64,000 nucleotides of DNA. Source: Micavibrio_A sp964539025. Lineage in GTDB: Bacteria; Pseudomonadota; Alphaproteobacteria; Micavibrionales; Micavibrionaceae. The notes beneath the pieces are model-generated. The model was not told where the DNA came from. It saw nothing but the letters and a program-made list of their open reading frames with translations, and did no database searches. Location: assembly GCA_964539025.1 (NCBI GenBank), contig CAZIFA010000007.1:62001-126000 (forward strand), written 5' to 3'. Shown here in pieces: positions 1 through 9,295 of this stretch. Position numbers and translations under genes: made by a program. Position 1 is the stretch's first letter, and every line of letters starts with the position of its first letter.

Positions 1-110
1 CCTTTCAGGATCCCGCCGATGAGCAGGCCGATAATAACCATGACGATGGCCAATTCGACGAGGGTGAAACCCTGCTCGGACCGGCGCGTGGAAGCGTGGG
101 CGTTAGACAT
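1..110 (-). CDS. Type IV pilin / pseudopilin, N-terminal fragment
   Basis: The gene runs off the window edge; 36 codons are visible. After a short basic leader comes the class III prepilin signal, with cleavage expected between Gly and Phe in EQGFTLVELAIVMVIIGLL. The usual Glu5 of the mature pilin is present, followed by the hydrophobic helix. A strong AAGGAG ribosome site precedes the ATG at 110. Prepilin peptidase (7289-8089) should process it, and the adjacent PilB/PilC/PilT machinery should polymerise it. Whether it is the major pilin or a minor pseudopilin cannot be told from this part. Confidence 0.88.
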   Translation of the reverse strand, partial: MSNAHASTRRSEQGFTLVELAIVMVIIGLLIGGILK

Positions 111-172
111 CTAGTATCTCCTTCAAGCGTTTTAAAATGAAAATTCGGGCGAATCCCCTAAAGACACCCAAA

Positions 173-201
173 GTTATACATGAAATTCGGGGGTTCGTCT
201 T
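173..201 (-). promoter_or_regulatory. Possible sigma-70 promoter of the pilin gene
   Basis: On the minus strand AAGACG (201-196) and TATAAC (178-173) are separated by 17 bases and lie 63 bases before the pilin ATG. The -35 is only partly consensus. No GG-N10-GC sigma-54 element was seen in this gap. The call rests on sequence pattern alone. Confidence 0.3.
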
Positions 202-278
202 AGGAAATATTACGGGATATGCGGCCCCTTGTCCTGCCAAGCGCCCGAAATGACCGCCCATTTTGTCAGATCGGCAGG

Positions 279-1304
279 TCAGAGCCTGTGCCGGGCGCGG
301 TAATCCTTGGGAGCCTCGCCCGACAACTCTTTGAAAACCCTGTTAAAAGTCGTGATGGAGCTGAACCCGGATTCCTCGAAGACATTCTGGATGGTCGCAT
401 CGGTTTCGCGCAGAAGTTTCTGGGCATCCTTGACCCTGTATTCGTTCAGGAGCTGGGGAATCGTTTTTCCGTGGTAGAGATTGACCAGCCGGGACAGGTT
501 CGCCTCCCCGACCTGCAGTTCACGGGCGAGTTCTGCCCGGCCATAGGCGGCGTCCTGATATATCTTTTCCCTCTCAAACAGGATGTTCAGACGCTCGAGG
601 ATGATCTGGTCCTCCGCCCGGATCGGGCCGGACAAATCCGAACGCGTCACGCGCAGGGCCTGTGGATATATCCGAAACAGGCTGGTCGCCGCGATATAGA
701 CGAAGGCTATGCCGAGCACGGTGCGGATCACGATCCAGTCCGGCATTACGATCCATTGGCTGACATAAGCCAGCGTCGAGGCGAGAAAGGCGGCGTTCAG
801 GGCGATGAGCGCGATGATAAGCCAGAATCTTTCCTCGCCGAATTTCGGGTTATCGTGCAGTCCGTCCATCAGATCGCGGCGAAGCCATACGGCCAAAAGG
901 CACAAGGCCCCGATGATCAGGCCGGAAACATAATAGACATGCGGTTCGTCCATGAAATAGCCCGGCAGGAACGAAACCGGGATCAGCAACAGCAGGAAGA
1001 AATATTCGCCGCGCGGTTTTTGCGTGACGTTGGCGATTTGAAAAACCAACAAAATGCCGAGCGGTATCCCGGAAAACCAGAACAGCCATTGCCACGCTTC
1101 GTAATGTTCGAATTCCCTCGCCCATCTTCCGCCTGCCGCATCGAACAAAAAGGCCGCGGCCATGGAAGCGAAATACAAGGACGGGATAACGGCGTTTATC
1201 AGGCTGCCCGAACGCAGCAGCATATAGACCAGCACGTAAATAGATTGCGCCAGTCCCAGAAGCGACAGGATTTCCGCGAGCGTAAACTGCGAAGTAAAAG
1301 CCAT
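279..1304 (-). CDS. AraC-family regulator with N-terminal membrane domain
   Basis: A 341-residue protein. Roughly the first 210 residues form about seven hydrophobic segments separated by short loops. The last 100 residues are an AraC-type double helix-turn-helix (LQVGEANLSRLVN, then GFSSITTFNRVFKELSG and the family-typical PKDYRARH end). The architecture is that of a membrane-embedded sensor fused to an AraC DNA-binding domain. It starts 16 bases after the preceding gene of the pilus cluster, with an AGAAG ribosome site, and is the last gene before the pilin. That position suggests it could regulate pilin or cluster expression. The ligand is unknown. Confidence 0.82.
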   Translation of the reverse strand: MAFTSQFTLAEILSLLGLAQSIYVLVYMLLRSGSLINAVIPSLYFASMAAAFLFDAAGGRWAREFEHYEAWQWLFWFSGIPLGILLVFQIANVTQKPRGEYFFLLLLIPVSFLPGYFMDEPHVYYVSGLIIGALCLLAVWLRRDLMDGLHDNPKFGEERFWLIIALIALNAAFLASTLAYVSQWIVMPDWIVIRTVLGIAFVYIAATSLFRIYPQALRVTRSDLSGPIRAEDQIILERLNILFEREKIYQDAAYGRAELARELQVGEANLSRLVNLYHGKTIPQLLNEYRVKDAQKLLRETDATIQNVFEESGFSSITTFNRVFKELSGEAPKDYRARHRL

Positions 1305-1320
1305 GCTTCTTTTATAAAGA

Positions 1321-2058
1321 TTATTTCACGTCCTGGCAAAGAGGGTTTTTGGCGGCTTCGGCCGGTTCCAGCGTGCGCGTACAGATATAGCGTTTCATTT
1401 CATTGACCTCTATCGTCTGAAGCTTGCCGCCTTCGCTCGCCAGCATCCGGACCATGATTTCATACGCGGCCTGTTTGTTGCCCATCTTGATCTGGATAAA
1501 AGCGGGCATCTGCCGCGCCCAGGGCGCCATATCGGTTTTCAGCGAGGCGAGGATGTTGGCAAGGCGCAACGCCTTGTCCAGATCGTTCTGTTTGTAACGG
1601 GCAAGGTAGACGGCCTGCGCCAGCCAGCGCCATTTCTGCGCATAGGGCTTTTGCCCTTCAGCGGCAAGATAGTCGATCACAGGATCAAGTTTGTCGGCAG
1701 GTTCGTCCAGCGCGCCGAAATAATAGGCGGCCAGAAAAGGCACGTAATTCGCACGGTCATCGAGCGATTGCGCGGCGAAAAACCACTGGCCCAGAATATC
1801 GTAATCATATTTCTTAAGCGATTCATAATGCCCGCCGGTGTTGCCGACATTCTGCAGGAAATAACCGAACATGCGGTAAGCGATTTCAGGATCGCCTAAA
1901 CCGCTGAAAGCCGTGGCCACCTTTCCCGGTGCGGGCGGTACATTGTCCCATTGGGATAACACCGTGCGAGATTGCATCCAGAACGAAAAATTGACGAGGA
2001 GGATTGCAACGAATAAAAGATGAAGCCCGAGCGATGATTTAGAGGCCGCGATGCGCAT
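1321..2058 (-). CDS. Membrane-anchored TPR-like protein of the pilus cluster
   Basis: A 245-residue protein with a single N-terminal hydrophobic segment (LGLHLLFVAILLVNFSFWM) and then an all-helical region with TPR-like spacing (AEGQKPYAQKWRWLAQAVYLARYKQNDLDKAL). The topology suggests a periplasmic repeat domain on an inner-membrane anchor. It starts one base after the stop of the ABC-type permease gene (TAAGATG), so the two are translationally linked. No named family is recognised. A scaffold role for the pilus or ABC machine is inference from position. Confidence 0.6.
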   Translation of the reverse strand: MRIAASKSSLGLHLLFVAILLVNFSFWMQSRTVLSQWDNVPPAPGKVATAFSGLGDPEIAYRMFGYFLQNVGNTGGHYESLKKYDYDILGQWFFAAQSLDDRANYVPFLAAYYFGALDEPADKLDPVIDYLAAEGQKPYAQKWRWLAQAVYLARYKQNDLDKALRLANILASLKTDMAPWARQMPAFIQIKMGNKQAAYEIMVRMLASEGGKLQTIEVNEMKRYICTRTLEPAEAAKNPLCQDVK

Positions 2059-2059
2059 C

Positions 2060-2821
2060 TTAAAATTGCCGCCTGTGCATATCGAGACAGGTCGCGCCGA
2101 TCACAAGCGCCGCGAACACGCCGCACTGGCCAAGGATGAAGGGCATGGAAATTTCCGGCGGAGCGCCATAAAGAATCCATTTCGTCTGCCCCATCAGATC
2201 GAGGCGCGGGATAAAGATAGAAATCATTTCCATGATTTTGGACAGAAGACCGAATATGCCCTCTCCCCCGCCCTTGGCAAGGATGCCGAGTATTTCCCCC
2301 ATCAAGCGGGATAGAAGATAAAAGGCGAAGACGATAAGAAGACACGCAGTCGGGCTGGACATCACAAACGCGAAGAACATGGCAACATTGGCCATGATGA
2401 TAAATTCAGCGGCGATCGATATCCACCACAGCCACACGCCTTCGTGCAAATTGCCACTTTCCAGCGCCACCGTGACACCGCCCAGAAGCAGCGCGGCGAT
2501 CAGCGCGAGCGCCGAAAAGGCAGCGGCATGGGTCAGGATAAAACAGATGCGACCTACGGGGCGCGAAAGAAGATAATCGATGTCCCGGTTTTCGAAACAA
2601 CGTCTTATATATGTGACGGTGAACAGGACAAGGCAAACGACACCGAACAGGCGAAAGCCGAACGCGGCAAAGCTGCGGGCAAATTGATCTTGTTCAGTGA
2701 GGACGGATGACCCAAAGAAAACGGACAGGCTGATAACCGCCACGAGAATCCCGACGAGGGATAGAAACAATCTGTCCCTCATCGCCGCCATGAGAATGTA
2801 GCGAAAAAGGGGCCAGATCAT
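2060..2821 (-). CDS. ABC-2 type transporter permease in pilus cluster
   Basis: A 253-residue membrane protein with about six hydrophobic helices. An N-terminal cytoplasmic stretch is followed by segments near residues 20-35, 55-75, 95-115, 130-155, 160-180 and 225-245. Size and pattern match ABC-2 type permeases, which pair with a separate ATPase. The only matching ATPase nearby is at 9296-10033, inside the same cluster. In Myxococcus the ABC proteins PilH and PilI are encoded among pil genes and needed for pili; by analogy this may be the PilI-like partner. The gene lies 29 bases after the secretin gene. Confidence 0.65.
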   Translation of the reverse strand: MIWPLFRYILMAAMRDRLFLSLVGILVAVISLSVFFGSSVLTEQDQFARSFAAFGFRLFGVVCLVLFTVTYIRRCFENRDIDYLLSRPVGRICFILTHAAAFSALALIAALLLGGVTVALESGNLHEGVWLWWISIAAEFIIMANVAMFFAFVMSSPTACLLIVFAFYLLSRLMGEILGILAKGGGEGIFGLLSKIMEMISIFIPRLDLMGQTKWILYGAPPEISMPFILGQCGVFAALVIGATCLDMHRRQF

Positions 2822-2850
2822 GCGGATATCCTTAGGCTAAAGCAGCGTTC

Positions 2851-4758
2851 TTACATATCGAACGGACGGCGGTCTTGCGAGAAGGTCCGGTAAAGGTCTT
2901 TGTCCGTCGTGTTGATATTGCTTCCACCCTCAACTATCGTCGCTTTCATCAGGACGACCAGTTCGGTTTTTTCGATGCTGTCGTTCTGGTTGCGGAAGGC
3001 TGCGCCGATGATTGGTAATTCACCTAGAACGGGAACGGCGGTCTGCGTCGACGAACTGCGGTCTTGAATAAGACCGCCCATCACAATCGGCTGGCCACTG
3101 TTCATCTGAATGACGGAATCAAACTCCTGAACATTGACCACCGGCACGCGTGATACGATCGGCGTAGCCAGTCCCGCATCAGCGACGGCAAAGGCAACAC
3201 CCGGATCGTTCACAAAATCTGTGATGCGTGTAACGGTCGGGCGCACAGCCATGGATATCGTCTGGTTGTCCATATCGATCGAAGGTTGAACGTTGATCAG
3301 AACACCTTCAGGCACGTTGCGGATGTTGGAATCGATATCCACACTCGTCTGGTTGTTATTTTGGCTGGTCGTTACGTCCAGTTCAAAATAGACTTGGTTC
3401 TTGGCGACGTTCAGAACGGCGGACTGGTTGTTCAAAACAGTCAGCCGCGGGCTGGCCAGCGCATGGACGGTGCCAAAACGCTGTATCGCCTGAATGGCCG
3501 AGTTGAAGTCGCCACTTGTATAAGCAGCCGTTAGACTGAGCGCGGGATCTGCGGCAGGCTCAAATACAGGCGCGATCACGTCGCCAACTGTATCAACACC
3601 GAGGCTGAAACGATGACCGAAGATGTCCACAGCGGTCCAATCAATACCTGCGGCGTATTCATCGCTAAGCGAAACTTCGAGAACCTTCGCTTCAATCAAC
3701 ACTTGCGAAGCGACGGATTTGCGCAATGCATCCAGATATTCGCCCACTTCCTTGTGTAACCGTTCCGTTGCGAAAACAGACACGATACCAGCCTGTTTGT
3801 TGATAGAATAGCGCGGCTGGTATGGGTCTCCGTTGGCATTTCCGGAAGCGGGTTCCTGATCGTCAACGGGTAGAGGTTCCACACGCAGAACGGCGTTGGG
3901 CGCGGCGACCTGAACCTGCTGCGCCGGGGCGGCAACGGGCGTTCCATCCGGGCTGGTGCCCGTTTGTGCGATTTCACCGTTCGCGCTCATCACGACAGGT
4001 TCAACCGGAGCGGGACTTTCGGAAACGGCGGTGATTTTCGGATCTTTCGCGGTGCGCAGCGTACCGGCTTCGCGATTGACGCCCATGATCTGCGTCAGGT
4101 TGGTATCGAGTTCGCCCCAGAAATCAGCTATGCTCTTGGCTTCAGCCTTGAATTTGGAACCGGTATCGGCCCCCTCACCCGAAACGACAGCAACATCGTT
4201 GCTGATGGAACTGGTGTTGGAGCGGACGTAGCTGAGATAGTTCAGTTTATAAATCTGGTGATAGGGCGTATCAAGTTCAACGCGCACGGAATCACCGTCG
4301 AATTTGTAACGAAGGCCGCTATTTTCCGCTATGCGATCAATAACCTGGTCGAAAGGTTTGTTGCGCGCACTGAAAATGATGCTACCCGTGATGCGAGGAT
4401 CAAGTTCGATATCATAGCCCGCTTGTTCGGCGATTTCATACAGAACGTCCTTGAGCGGAATACTCTGGTTCACCGAAACGGAGACGAGCGGCATAGGTTT
4501 CAGCTTGTCCGAAGGTGTCGCCATATAAGATTTAAGTTCGGGAATTCCTGCTTCGTCCACCGGCTTGTTTTTAATCTCGGGCAAACGTCCGGCGAGTGCA
4601 TCGCGATAATCCTGCACCTCCATATCGGCGGACCGATCCACTTTGAGCTGGTTCTTGGCCAGATCGCACCCCCCGAGCGGAGCGAAAATCGCTGCGCCCA
4701 TAAAACACAAAGCTATTGCTCTGGCGGTGAAAACGCGGTGGGCGATTGGCTTTGACAT
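2851..4758 (-). CDS. Type IV pilus / MSHA-type secretin (PilQ/MshL family) lipoprotein
   Basis: A 635-residue outer-membrane secretin. A signal sequence ends in a lipobox, LGGC, with the lipidated Cys at residue 31. A secretin/TonB short N-terminal domain follows (IPLKDVLYEIAEQAGYDIEL, about 78-97), then an N-domain region with a low-complexity proline/alanine insert, and the C-terminal secretin barrel. The barrel carries the family signature GGLIQDRSSSTQTAVPVLGE and ends in LPIIGAAFRN. It should form the outer-membrane pore for the pilus fibre. Its length and lipoprotein character are closer to MshL/GspD-like secretins than to the long AMIN-domain PilQ proteins. Confidence 0.9.
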   Translation of the reverse strand: MSKPIAHRVFTARAIALCFMGAAIFAPLGGCDLAKNQLKVDRSADMEVQDYRDALAGRLPEIKNKPVDEAGIPELKSYMATPSDKLKPMPLVSVSVNQSIPLKDVLYEIAEQAGYDIELDPRITGSIIFSARNKPFDQVIDRIAENSGLRYKFDGDSVRVELDTPYHQIYKLNYLSYVRSNTSSISNDVAVVSGEGADTGSKFKAEAKSIADFWGELDTNLTQIMGVNREAGTLRTAKDPKITAVSESPAPVEPVVMSANGEIAQTGTSPDGTPVAAPAQQVQVAAPNAVLRVEPLPVDDQEPASGNANGDPYQPRYSINKQAGIVSVFATERLHKEVGEYLDALRKSVASQVLIEAKVLEVSLSDEYAAGIDWTAVDIFGHRFSLGVDTVGDVIAPVFEPAADPALSLTAAYTSGDFNSAIQAIQRFGTVHALASPRLTVLNNQSAVLNVAKNQVYFELDVTTSQNNNQTSVDIDSNIRNVPEGVLINVQPSIDMDNQTISMAVRPTVTRITDFVNDPGVAFAVADAGLATPIVSRVPVVNVQEFDSVIQMNSGQPIVMGGLIQDRSSSTQTAVPVLGELPIIGAAFRNQNDSIEKTELVVLMKATIVEGGSNINTTDKDLYRTFSQDRRPFDM

Positions 4759-4879
4759 GGCGATATCCGTGAATAAGGTCTAGGGAAAGAAAAGAATCAG
4801 CCCTAGAATTTTGCTATGGATCGTCGCCCTAGGCAAGAACAATGCTTACGGTAAAAGAGGACGGAACCTGGGGGTTTTC

Positions 4880-6022
4880 CTAATACTGGTCGGAAATTTT
4901 GAGGCCGGAGGTGTCAAGATCGCGCAGGTTTCCTCCGCCCTTGCCTCCCAGCCTGATCTGGCGGATTTTCACGGCCATGTCGCTGGATTTGTCGGATTGT
5001 GAAATCGCGGTCTGCTCCGTTATATCGCCATTCCGGTAGAGTTCGAGCAAGGATTGGTCAAACGTGCACATGCCAATGGCGGTGTTCTGTTCCATCACCT
5101 CGGGTATTTTTTCGTAATCACCCTTCTGAATTTGCTCACGCACCAGCGCCTGATTGACCAGAATTTCGAGCGCCGGGACAAGACCGCCCTTTTCCGATGG
5201 CAGAAGCCGCTGCGAGATAATCGATTTTAGGTTCATGGCAAGGTTCAGGCGGACCTGGTTATGAAATTCTTCCGGGAAGAAGTTCACAATACGCTCAATC
5301 GCCTGATAGGCGTTATTGGTATGCATCGTGGCAAGGCAGAGATGTCCCGTTTCGGCAATGGTCAGCGCCTGCTCCATCACCTGCGCATCGCGTATCTCAC
5401 CGATCAGGATGACGTCGGGACGCTGGCGCAGGGCGTTCTTGAGCGCTGTGCCATAGCTTTCAGTGTCAACACCGACCTCGCGCTGCGTGACGACGGATTT
5501 TTTGTGTTCGTGATAATATTCAATCGGATCTTCAATGGTGAGGATATGCCCCTCTTCCCGTTCGTTGCGGTAGTTGAGCATCGATGCGAGCGTTGTCGAT
5601 TTTCCCGATCCGGTCATGCCGGTAACAAGGACGAGGCCGCGCCGCTCCGTTGCAAGGCCCGCTAGGATGGAAGGCAGCTTAAGCTCTTCCAGCGTAGGGA
5701 TTTTCGAGATGATGCGGCGTATCACAAGACCCGGCATCTGGCGCTGTTTGTAGACATTTACGCGAAACCGACCATACGCACCCATGTCGAGCGAGGTGTT
5801 AAGTTCCAATTTCGTTTCGAAGTCGCGTTGCTGGCGTGCGGTCAGAATGCTGGCGAGAATATCGGAAATCGCTTCCTCGTCGAGCGCTTTGTCATTGATG
5901 CACATCAGATGATTTTCAATTCTTAAAGTCGGCGGTACCCCATAGCTGAGATAAAGGTCAGAAGCCCCCGTCTCATTCATTTTCGTCAAGCATTCGAACG
6001 CATAGGGTATCTTGTTGCTCAA
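4880..6022 (-). CDS. pilU: Pilus retraction ATPase, PilU type
   Basis: A 380-residue hexameric secretion ATPase of the PilT/PilU family. It has Walker A GMTGSGKSTT, an Asp box (TIEDPIEYYH), Walker B (DVILIGEIRD) and a His box (GHLCLATMHTNN). The FFPEEFHNQVRLNLA region and a long C-terminal tail resemble PilU. The start appears to be TTG at 6022, overlapping the pilT stop in TTGA, with a GGGAG sequence about a dozen bases upstream; the next in-frame Met would lose conserved residues. It probably assists PilT in pilus retraction. Confidence 0.88.
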   Translation of the reverse strand: MSNKIPYAFECLTKMNETGASDLYLSYGVPPTLRIENHLMCINDKALDEEAISDILASILTARQQRDFETKLELNTSLDMGAYGRFRVNVYKQRQMPGLVIRRIISKIPTLEELKLPSILAGLATERRGLVLVTGMTGSGKSTTLASMLNYRNEREEGHILTIEDPIEYYHEHKKSVVTQREVGVDTESYGTALKNALRQRPDVILIGEIRDAQVMEQALTIAETGHLCLATMHTNNAYQAIERIVNFFPEEFHNQVRLNLAMNLKSIISQRLLPSEKGGLVPALEILVNQALVREQIQKGDYEKIPEVMEQNTAIGMCTFDQSLLELYRNGDITEQTAISQSDKSSDMAVKIRQIRLGGKGGGNLRDLDTSGLKISDQY

Positions 6023-7176
6023 AAGGAATAGCTCCCGCCTTCGCCGCTTTTCTCACCGGATTTTTTGCCATTGCCGCCATCCGCGGAAATTTTAGCACCG
6101 CCCAAAGACGCCGCCGCGTATTCGGTATCGCGTTCTTCGGCATCCTCTGTGACCAGCATCATCGCGTCATGCGCCGTCTCGCGACTGATTTGCCCTGCAT
6201 CGAGCAAGTCCTGAACGTAATCTTCCATCGTGATCATGCCGTAACGCGATCCTGTCTGGATCATCGAATAGATCTGCGGCACCTGATTTTCGCGGATCAG
6301 GTTTCGAACAGCATTTGTACCGACGAGAATTTCAAAAGCGCCAACGCGTCCGCCGCCTTCCTTGGGCAGAAGCGTCTGGGCAACAACGCCCTGAAGCGAT
6401 CCGGCGAGCATCGTACGCGCCATCGGCTTGTCGCCTGTCGGGAACACGTCAATGATACGATCAACGGCTTTGGCCGCCGTCGATGCGTGCAGCGTGGCAA
6501 GAACAAGGTGTCCGGTTTCAGCAGCGGTCAATGCCAGCGACATGGTTTCGTAATCGCGCATCTCCCCGACCAGAATAACGTCCGGATCTTCGCGCAAGGA
6601 CGATTTCAGCGCGCGGGCGAAAGAAACAGTATCACGCCCGATCTCGCGATGGTTGATCAAAGACTTTTTGGAATGATGGAAAAATTCGACCGGGTCTTCG
6701 ATCGTGATGATGTGTTTGTCCATCGTCAGGTTGATATGGTTGATCAACGAAGCAAGAGTCGTCGATTTACCCGATCCCGTTGCACCGGTTACAAGGATCA
6801 ATCCTTTTTCCAGTTCGGCAAAACGGCGCAAAACGGCGGGAAGGTCAAGTTCATCGATTGTCGGCACTTCGGATGGAATTGTACGGAACACGGCGGCAGC
6901 GCCATTGCGCGTCGTAAAGGCGTTCACACGGAAACGGGCCTTTTCGCCGAAAGAAATGGCGAAGTCGAGTTCCATGTTCGCCTCATATTCGGCGCGCTGA
7001 CCTTCGGTCATCACCGAGTAAAGCATGGAGCGAATATCGTCGCTGGTAAGTTCGTGGTCCGCCTTGACGCGGCGGAGTTTTCCGTGAACGCGGATGATAG
7101 GGAAGTTCGTCGGACTCAAATGAAGGTCCGAAGCTTTATTCTGCATTGCGAATGCCAGAAGTTGTGTTAGGTCCAC
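6019..7176 (-). CDS. pilT: Twitching motility retraction ATPase PilT
   Basis: A 385-residue ATPase that depolymerises the pilus. It has Walker A GATGSGKSTT, Asp box TIEDPVEFFH, Walker B DVILVGEMRD and His box GHLVLATLHAS. The N-terminal PAS-like domain begins DLTQLLAFAMQNKASDLHLS, typical of PilT. The chosen start is GTG at 7176, because GAGGAGAAGG stands directly before it; an upstream in-frame GTG at 7191 would place that ribosome site inside the gene. The C-terminal tail is rich in Gly and Ser. It overlaps pilU by four bases. Confidence 0.9.
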   Translation of the reverse strand: MDLTQLLAFAMQNKASDLHLSPTNFPIIRVHGKLRRVKADHELTSDDIRSMLYSVMTEGQRAEYEANMELDFAISFGEKARFRVNAFTTRNGAAAVFRTIPSEVPTIDELDLPAVLRRFAELEKGLILVTGATGSGKSTTLASLINHINLTMDKHIITIEDPVEFFHHSKKSLINHREIGRDTVSFARALKSSLREDPDVILVGEMRDYETMSLALTAAETGHLVLATLHASTAAKAVDRIIDVFPTGDKPMARTMLAGSLQGVVAQTLLPKEGGGRVGAFEILVGTNAVRNLIRENQVPQIYSMIQTGSRYGMITMEDYVQDLLDAGQISRETAHDAMMLVTEDAEERDTEYAAASLGGAKISADGGNGKKSGEKSGEGGSYSF

Positions 7177-7288
7177 GGCCCTTCTCCTCACGTCAAAAAA
7201 TTAAAAAACTGAACAGAATCGTTCACGAAAAAAGTACGAAAATACTTACCCCGTCAGTTTGATGCCTATGGACTCCACGGTCAATAGA

Positions 7289-8089
7289 TCACCATTTATA
7301 ATCAAACCCTAATCCGGTTAAAAAAACGTGAATATACAAGGAAATAATGAGGCCGGGACCGAAGGGAAACGCCTGTTTTTGCGTCTCTTTTCGCCTCAGG
7401 AAGGCCGTGATTAGCCCCAAAAGCCCGCCCAGTATCATGAAGCCCGGCAAAGCAGACATACCCATAAACAGCCCTGCGGCGGGCAGGAATTTCAGATCGC
7501 CCCGCCCCAGTGCCTCTTGCCTCTTCCACCGGGAGAGAATTATCGAGACAAACCAGAAAGTGCCGGTGAGAAGCAGCGCCGCTGTCGCGTGATCGATGAC
7601 CACTATCCATCCCGATTGCAATCCGAGAATAACGACAAAAATCACTGCCAGAATAGACAGTGCGATATTGATGTCGTCAGGCAGGATCATATGATCCCAG
7701 TCGATCATTAGCGCCGCCAGCAGGAACGGCACGGCGAGCAAGACAGGAATGGCAGACAAAGTTACACCCCATGCATAAAACTGGAGCAGCACCAAAAGCA
7801 TGGTCGTAAGTTCAATGGCAGGATAGCGCGGTGAAACTGGCTTGCCGCAATGACGGCACTTTCCGCGCGAAAATAACCACGAGAACACAGGAACGAGATC
7901 GAACGCGGTCAGCGTCGCCCCACAGTCAGGGCATTGCGAACGGCAGGTTTTGTTATCCTCGGATTTGCTATCATAAATCCATGAAATATCGCGCGGAATG
8001 CGATAGATCAGAGCCGTTGCGAAACTGCCAAAGCACAGTCCAACGATTGCAACGAGGATGTAATAAAACAGGTCGGCGTGGCCAGTCAC
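7289..8089 (-). CDS. pilD: Prepilin peptidase / N-methyltransferase
   Basis: A 266-residue inner-membrane aspartyl protease of the GspO/PilD family that cleaves and N-methylates prepilins. It shows the N-terminal LCFGSFATALIYRIP motif, two CxxC zinc pairs (CPDCG and CRHCG), and both catalytic Asp motifs (IDWDHMILPD and GRGDLKFL). About eight hydrophobic segments are visible. The start is GTG at 8089, placed directly after the TAA of the TPR gene with AAGG eight bases upstream. Its substrate is presumably the pilin at 1-110. Confidence 0.93.
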   Translation of the reverse strand: MTGHADLFYYILVAIVGLCFGSFATALIYRIPRDISWIYDSKSEDNKTCRSQCPDCGATLTAFDLVPVFSWLFSRGKCRHCGKPVSPRYPAIELTTMLLVLLQFYAWGVTLSAIPVLLAVPFLLAALMIDWDHMILPDDINIALSILAVIFVVILGLQSGWIVVIDHATAALLLTGTFWFVSIILSRWKRQEALGRGDLKFLPAAGLFMGMSALPGFMILGGLLGLITAFLRRKETQKQAFPFGPGLIISLYIHVFLTGLGFDYKW

Positions 8090-9205
8090 TTAAACCTTGC
8101 GGCGCAGAACGACGAGACGATCGTATATCTGTTCGCGCGGCAGACTGTTGGCCGTTTCACCGTAAGAAGCGTCTAGCTGCAACGCCTGTTCGTAAAGTTT
8201 GATCGCTTCATTGGGGCGACCGGCGCGGTCATGCACGATCGCCATGTTGTATACGTGAGATGAATTGCTGGGTTGCATACTCGCGGCGATTTCAAAATAC
8301 CGGATCGCATCCTCGTAATTTCTTTCCGCCGCGTTGATCAGACCTATCTGCGCCGGGATGCCGGGATTGTTCGGATATTTATTGCGCAGTTCCATCAGCT
8401 TTTTGAGCGTGATCGACGGATACTGGTTTTTCATGATCCCCATCAGATTAACGATGGCATCGGCGTTGTTGGGTTGGACGTTCAGCAATTCTTCATAGCT
8501 GGCGGCGGCGGATTCCGTGAAGCCCGCACCTTGCTGTGAAACGGCAAGCCCCATCAGGATGCGTGGATCTCTGCGGTTCTTCTTGTAGAGTTTTTCAAAC
8601 ATTTCCATGGATGCGGCGTAGCGGCCAAGTTTCATCGCGCGCGTCGCGGCAACATATTGCGCTTCGAAAGACGACGCGCCGGGCCCTTTTTCCACGACGA
8701 CAAATTTCTGGCCGGGTTCTATCGCCGGATCGACCTTGCGCGGACCTGTTGCACCTGCGGCGGCAAGGTCTTTGTCAGGAACAAGAGAGTCAGCATCGTA
8801 AAAGGTGCCGGAATGTTTTTGCACTGCGCCGGAATCACCCATGACGTTCGTGCCTGCAACGGAACCTGTCGTTCCTTCCGGGATCGGCGTGAGGCCGGGC
8901 ATAAGACCAGCTTGCGGCGGTGTCGGCGCAGGCGCGGACGGTGTCGTTACAGGTGGCGTTGGCGCAACGGATGGCGGCGCCACTTCGGCAGGCGCAATCG
9001 CGACAGGTTGAGGAGGTGTCGGCGCAGGCGGCGTTCCTGTTGGCGCGGGAGCAAGCGCAGGTGTTCCAACAGCGCTCACTGTATCGTTGGGCGACGGCGG
9101 CGAAGAACTATTCGCCAGAGCAGGAAGAGCAGGAAGCAACACGCACAATGCGATCACAAACAGGGAAAGCCGTGGCGTCATACTATATCCGTCATGTTTT
9201 TTCAT
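8090..9205 (-). CDS. Secreted TPR protein of the pilus cluster
   Basis: A 371-residue protein with a signal peptide (Ala-Leu-rich, ending ALPALANS), a long Pro/Ala/Thr-rich linker to about residue 100, and a C-terminal TPR solenoid (residues ~185-360, for example AEMFEKLYKKN-like units and PNNADAIVNLMGIMKN). In MSHA clusters the equivalent position is held by MshN-like TPR proteins and in T4aP by PilF, which help pilotin or secretin assembly; this one fits that role. The ATG at 9205 has no clear ribosome site, and an ATG eight codons later would also give an intact signal peptide. Confidence 0.7.
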   Translation of the reverse strand: MKKHDGYSMTPRLSLFVIALCVLLPALPALANSSSPPSPNDTVSAVGTPALAPAPTGTPPAPTPPQPVAIAPAEVAPPSVAPTPPVTTPSAPAPTPPQAGLMPGLTPIPEGTTGSVAGTNVMGDSGAVQKHSGTFYDADSLVPDKDLAAAGATGPRKVDPAIEPGQKFVVVEKGPGASSFEAQYVAATRAMKLGRYAASMEMFEKLYKKNRRDPRILMGLAVSQQGAGFTESAAASYEELLNVQPNNADAIVNLMGIMKNQYPSITLKKLMELRNKYPNNPGIPAQIGLINAAERNYEDAIRYFEIAASMQPSNSSHVYNMAIVHDRAGRPNEAIKLYEQALQLDASYGETANSLPREQIYDRLVVLRRKV

Positions 9206-9295
9206 GGGCGCGCGCGATCTGTAAATGTGATGAAACCTAGAATTCCATCGGTGATTCTAGCAAAAAACCGTGAAGAAGGGAATTCACAAAACGGT

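Noticed and set aside
6169..7170. 333-codon plus-strand open frame opposite pilT
   Set aside because: Shadow of pilT; no motif and no ribosome site.
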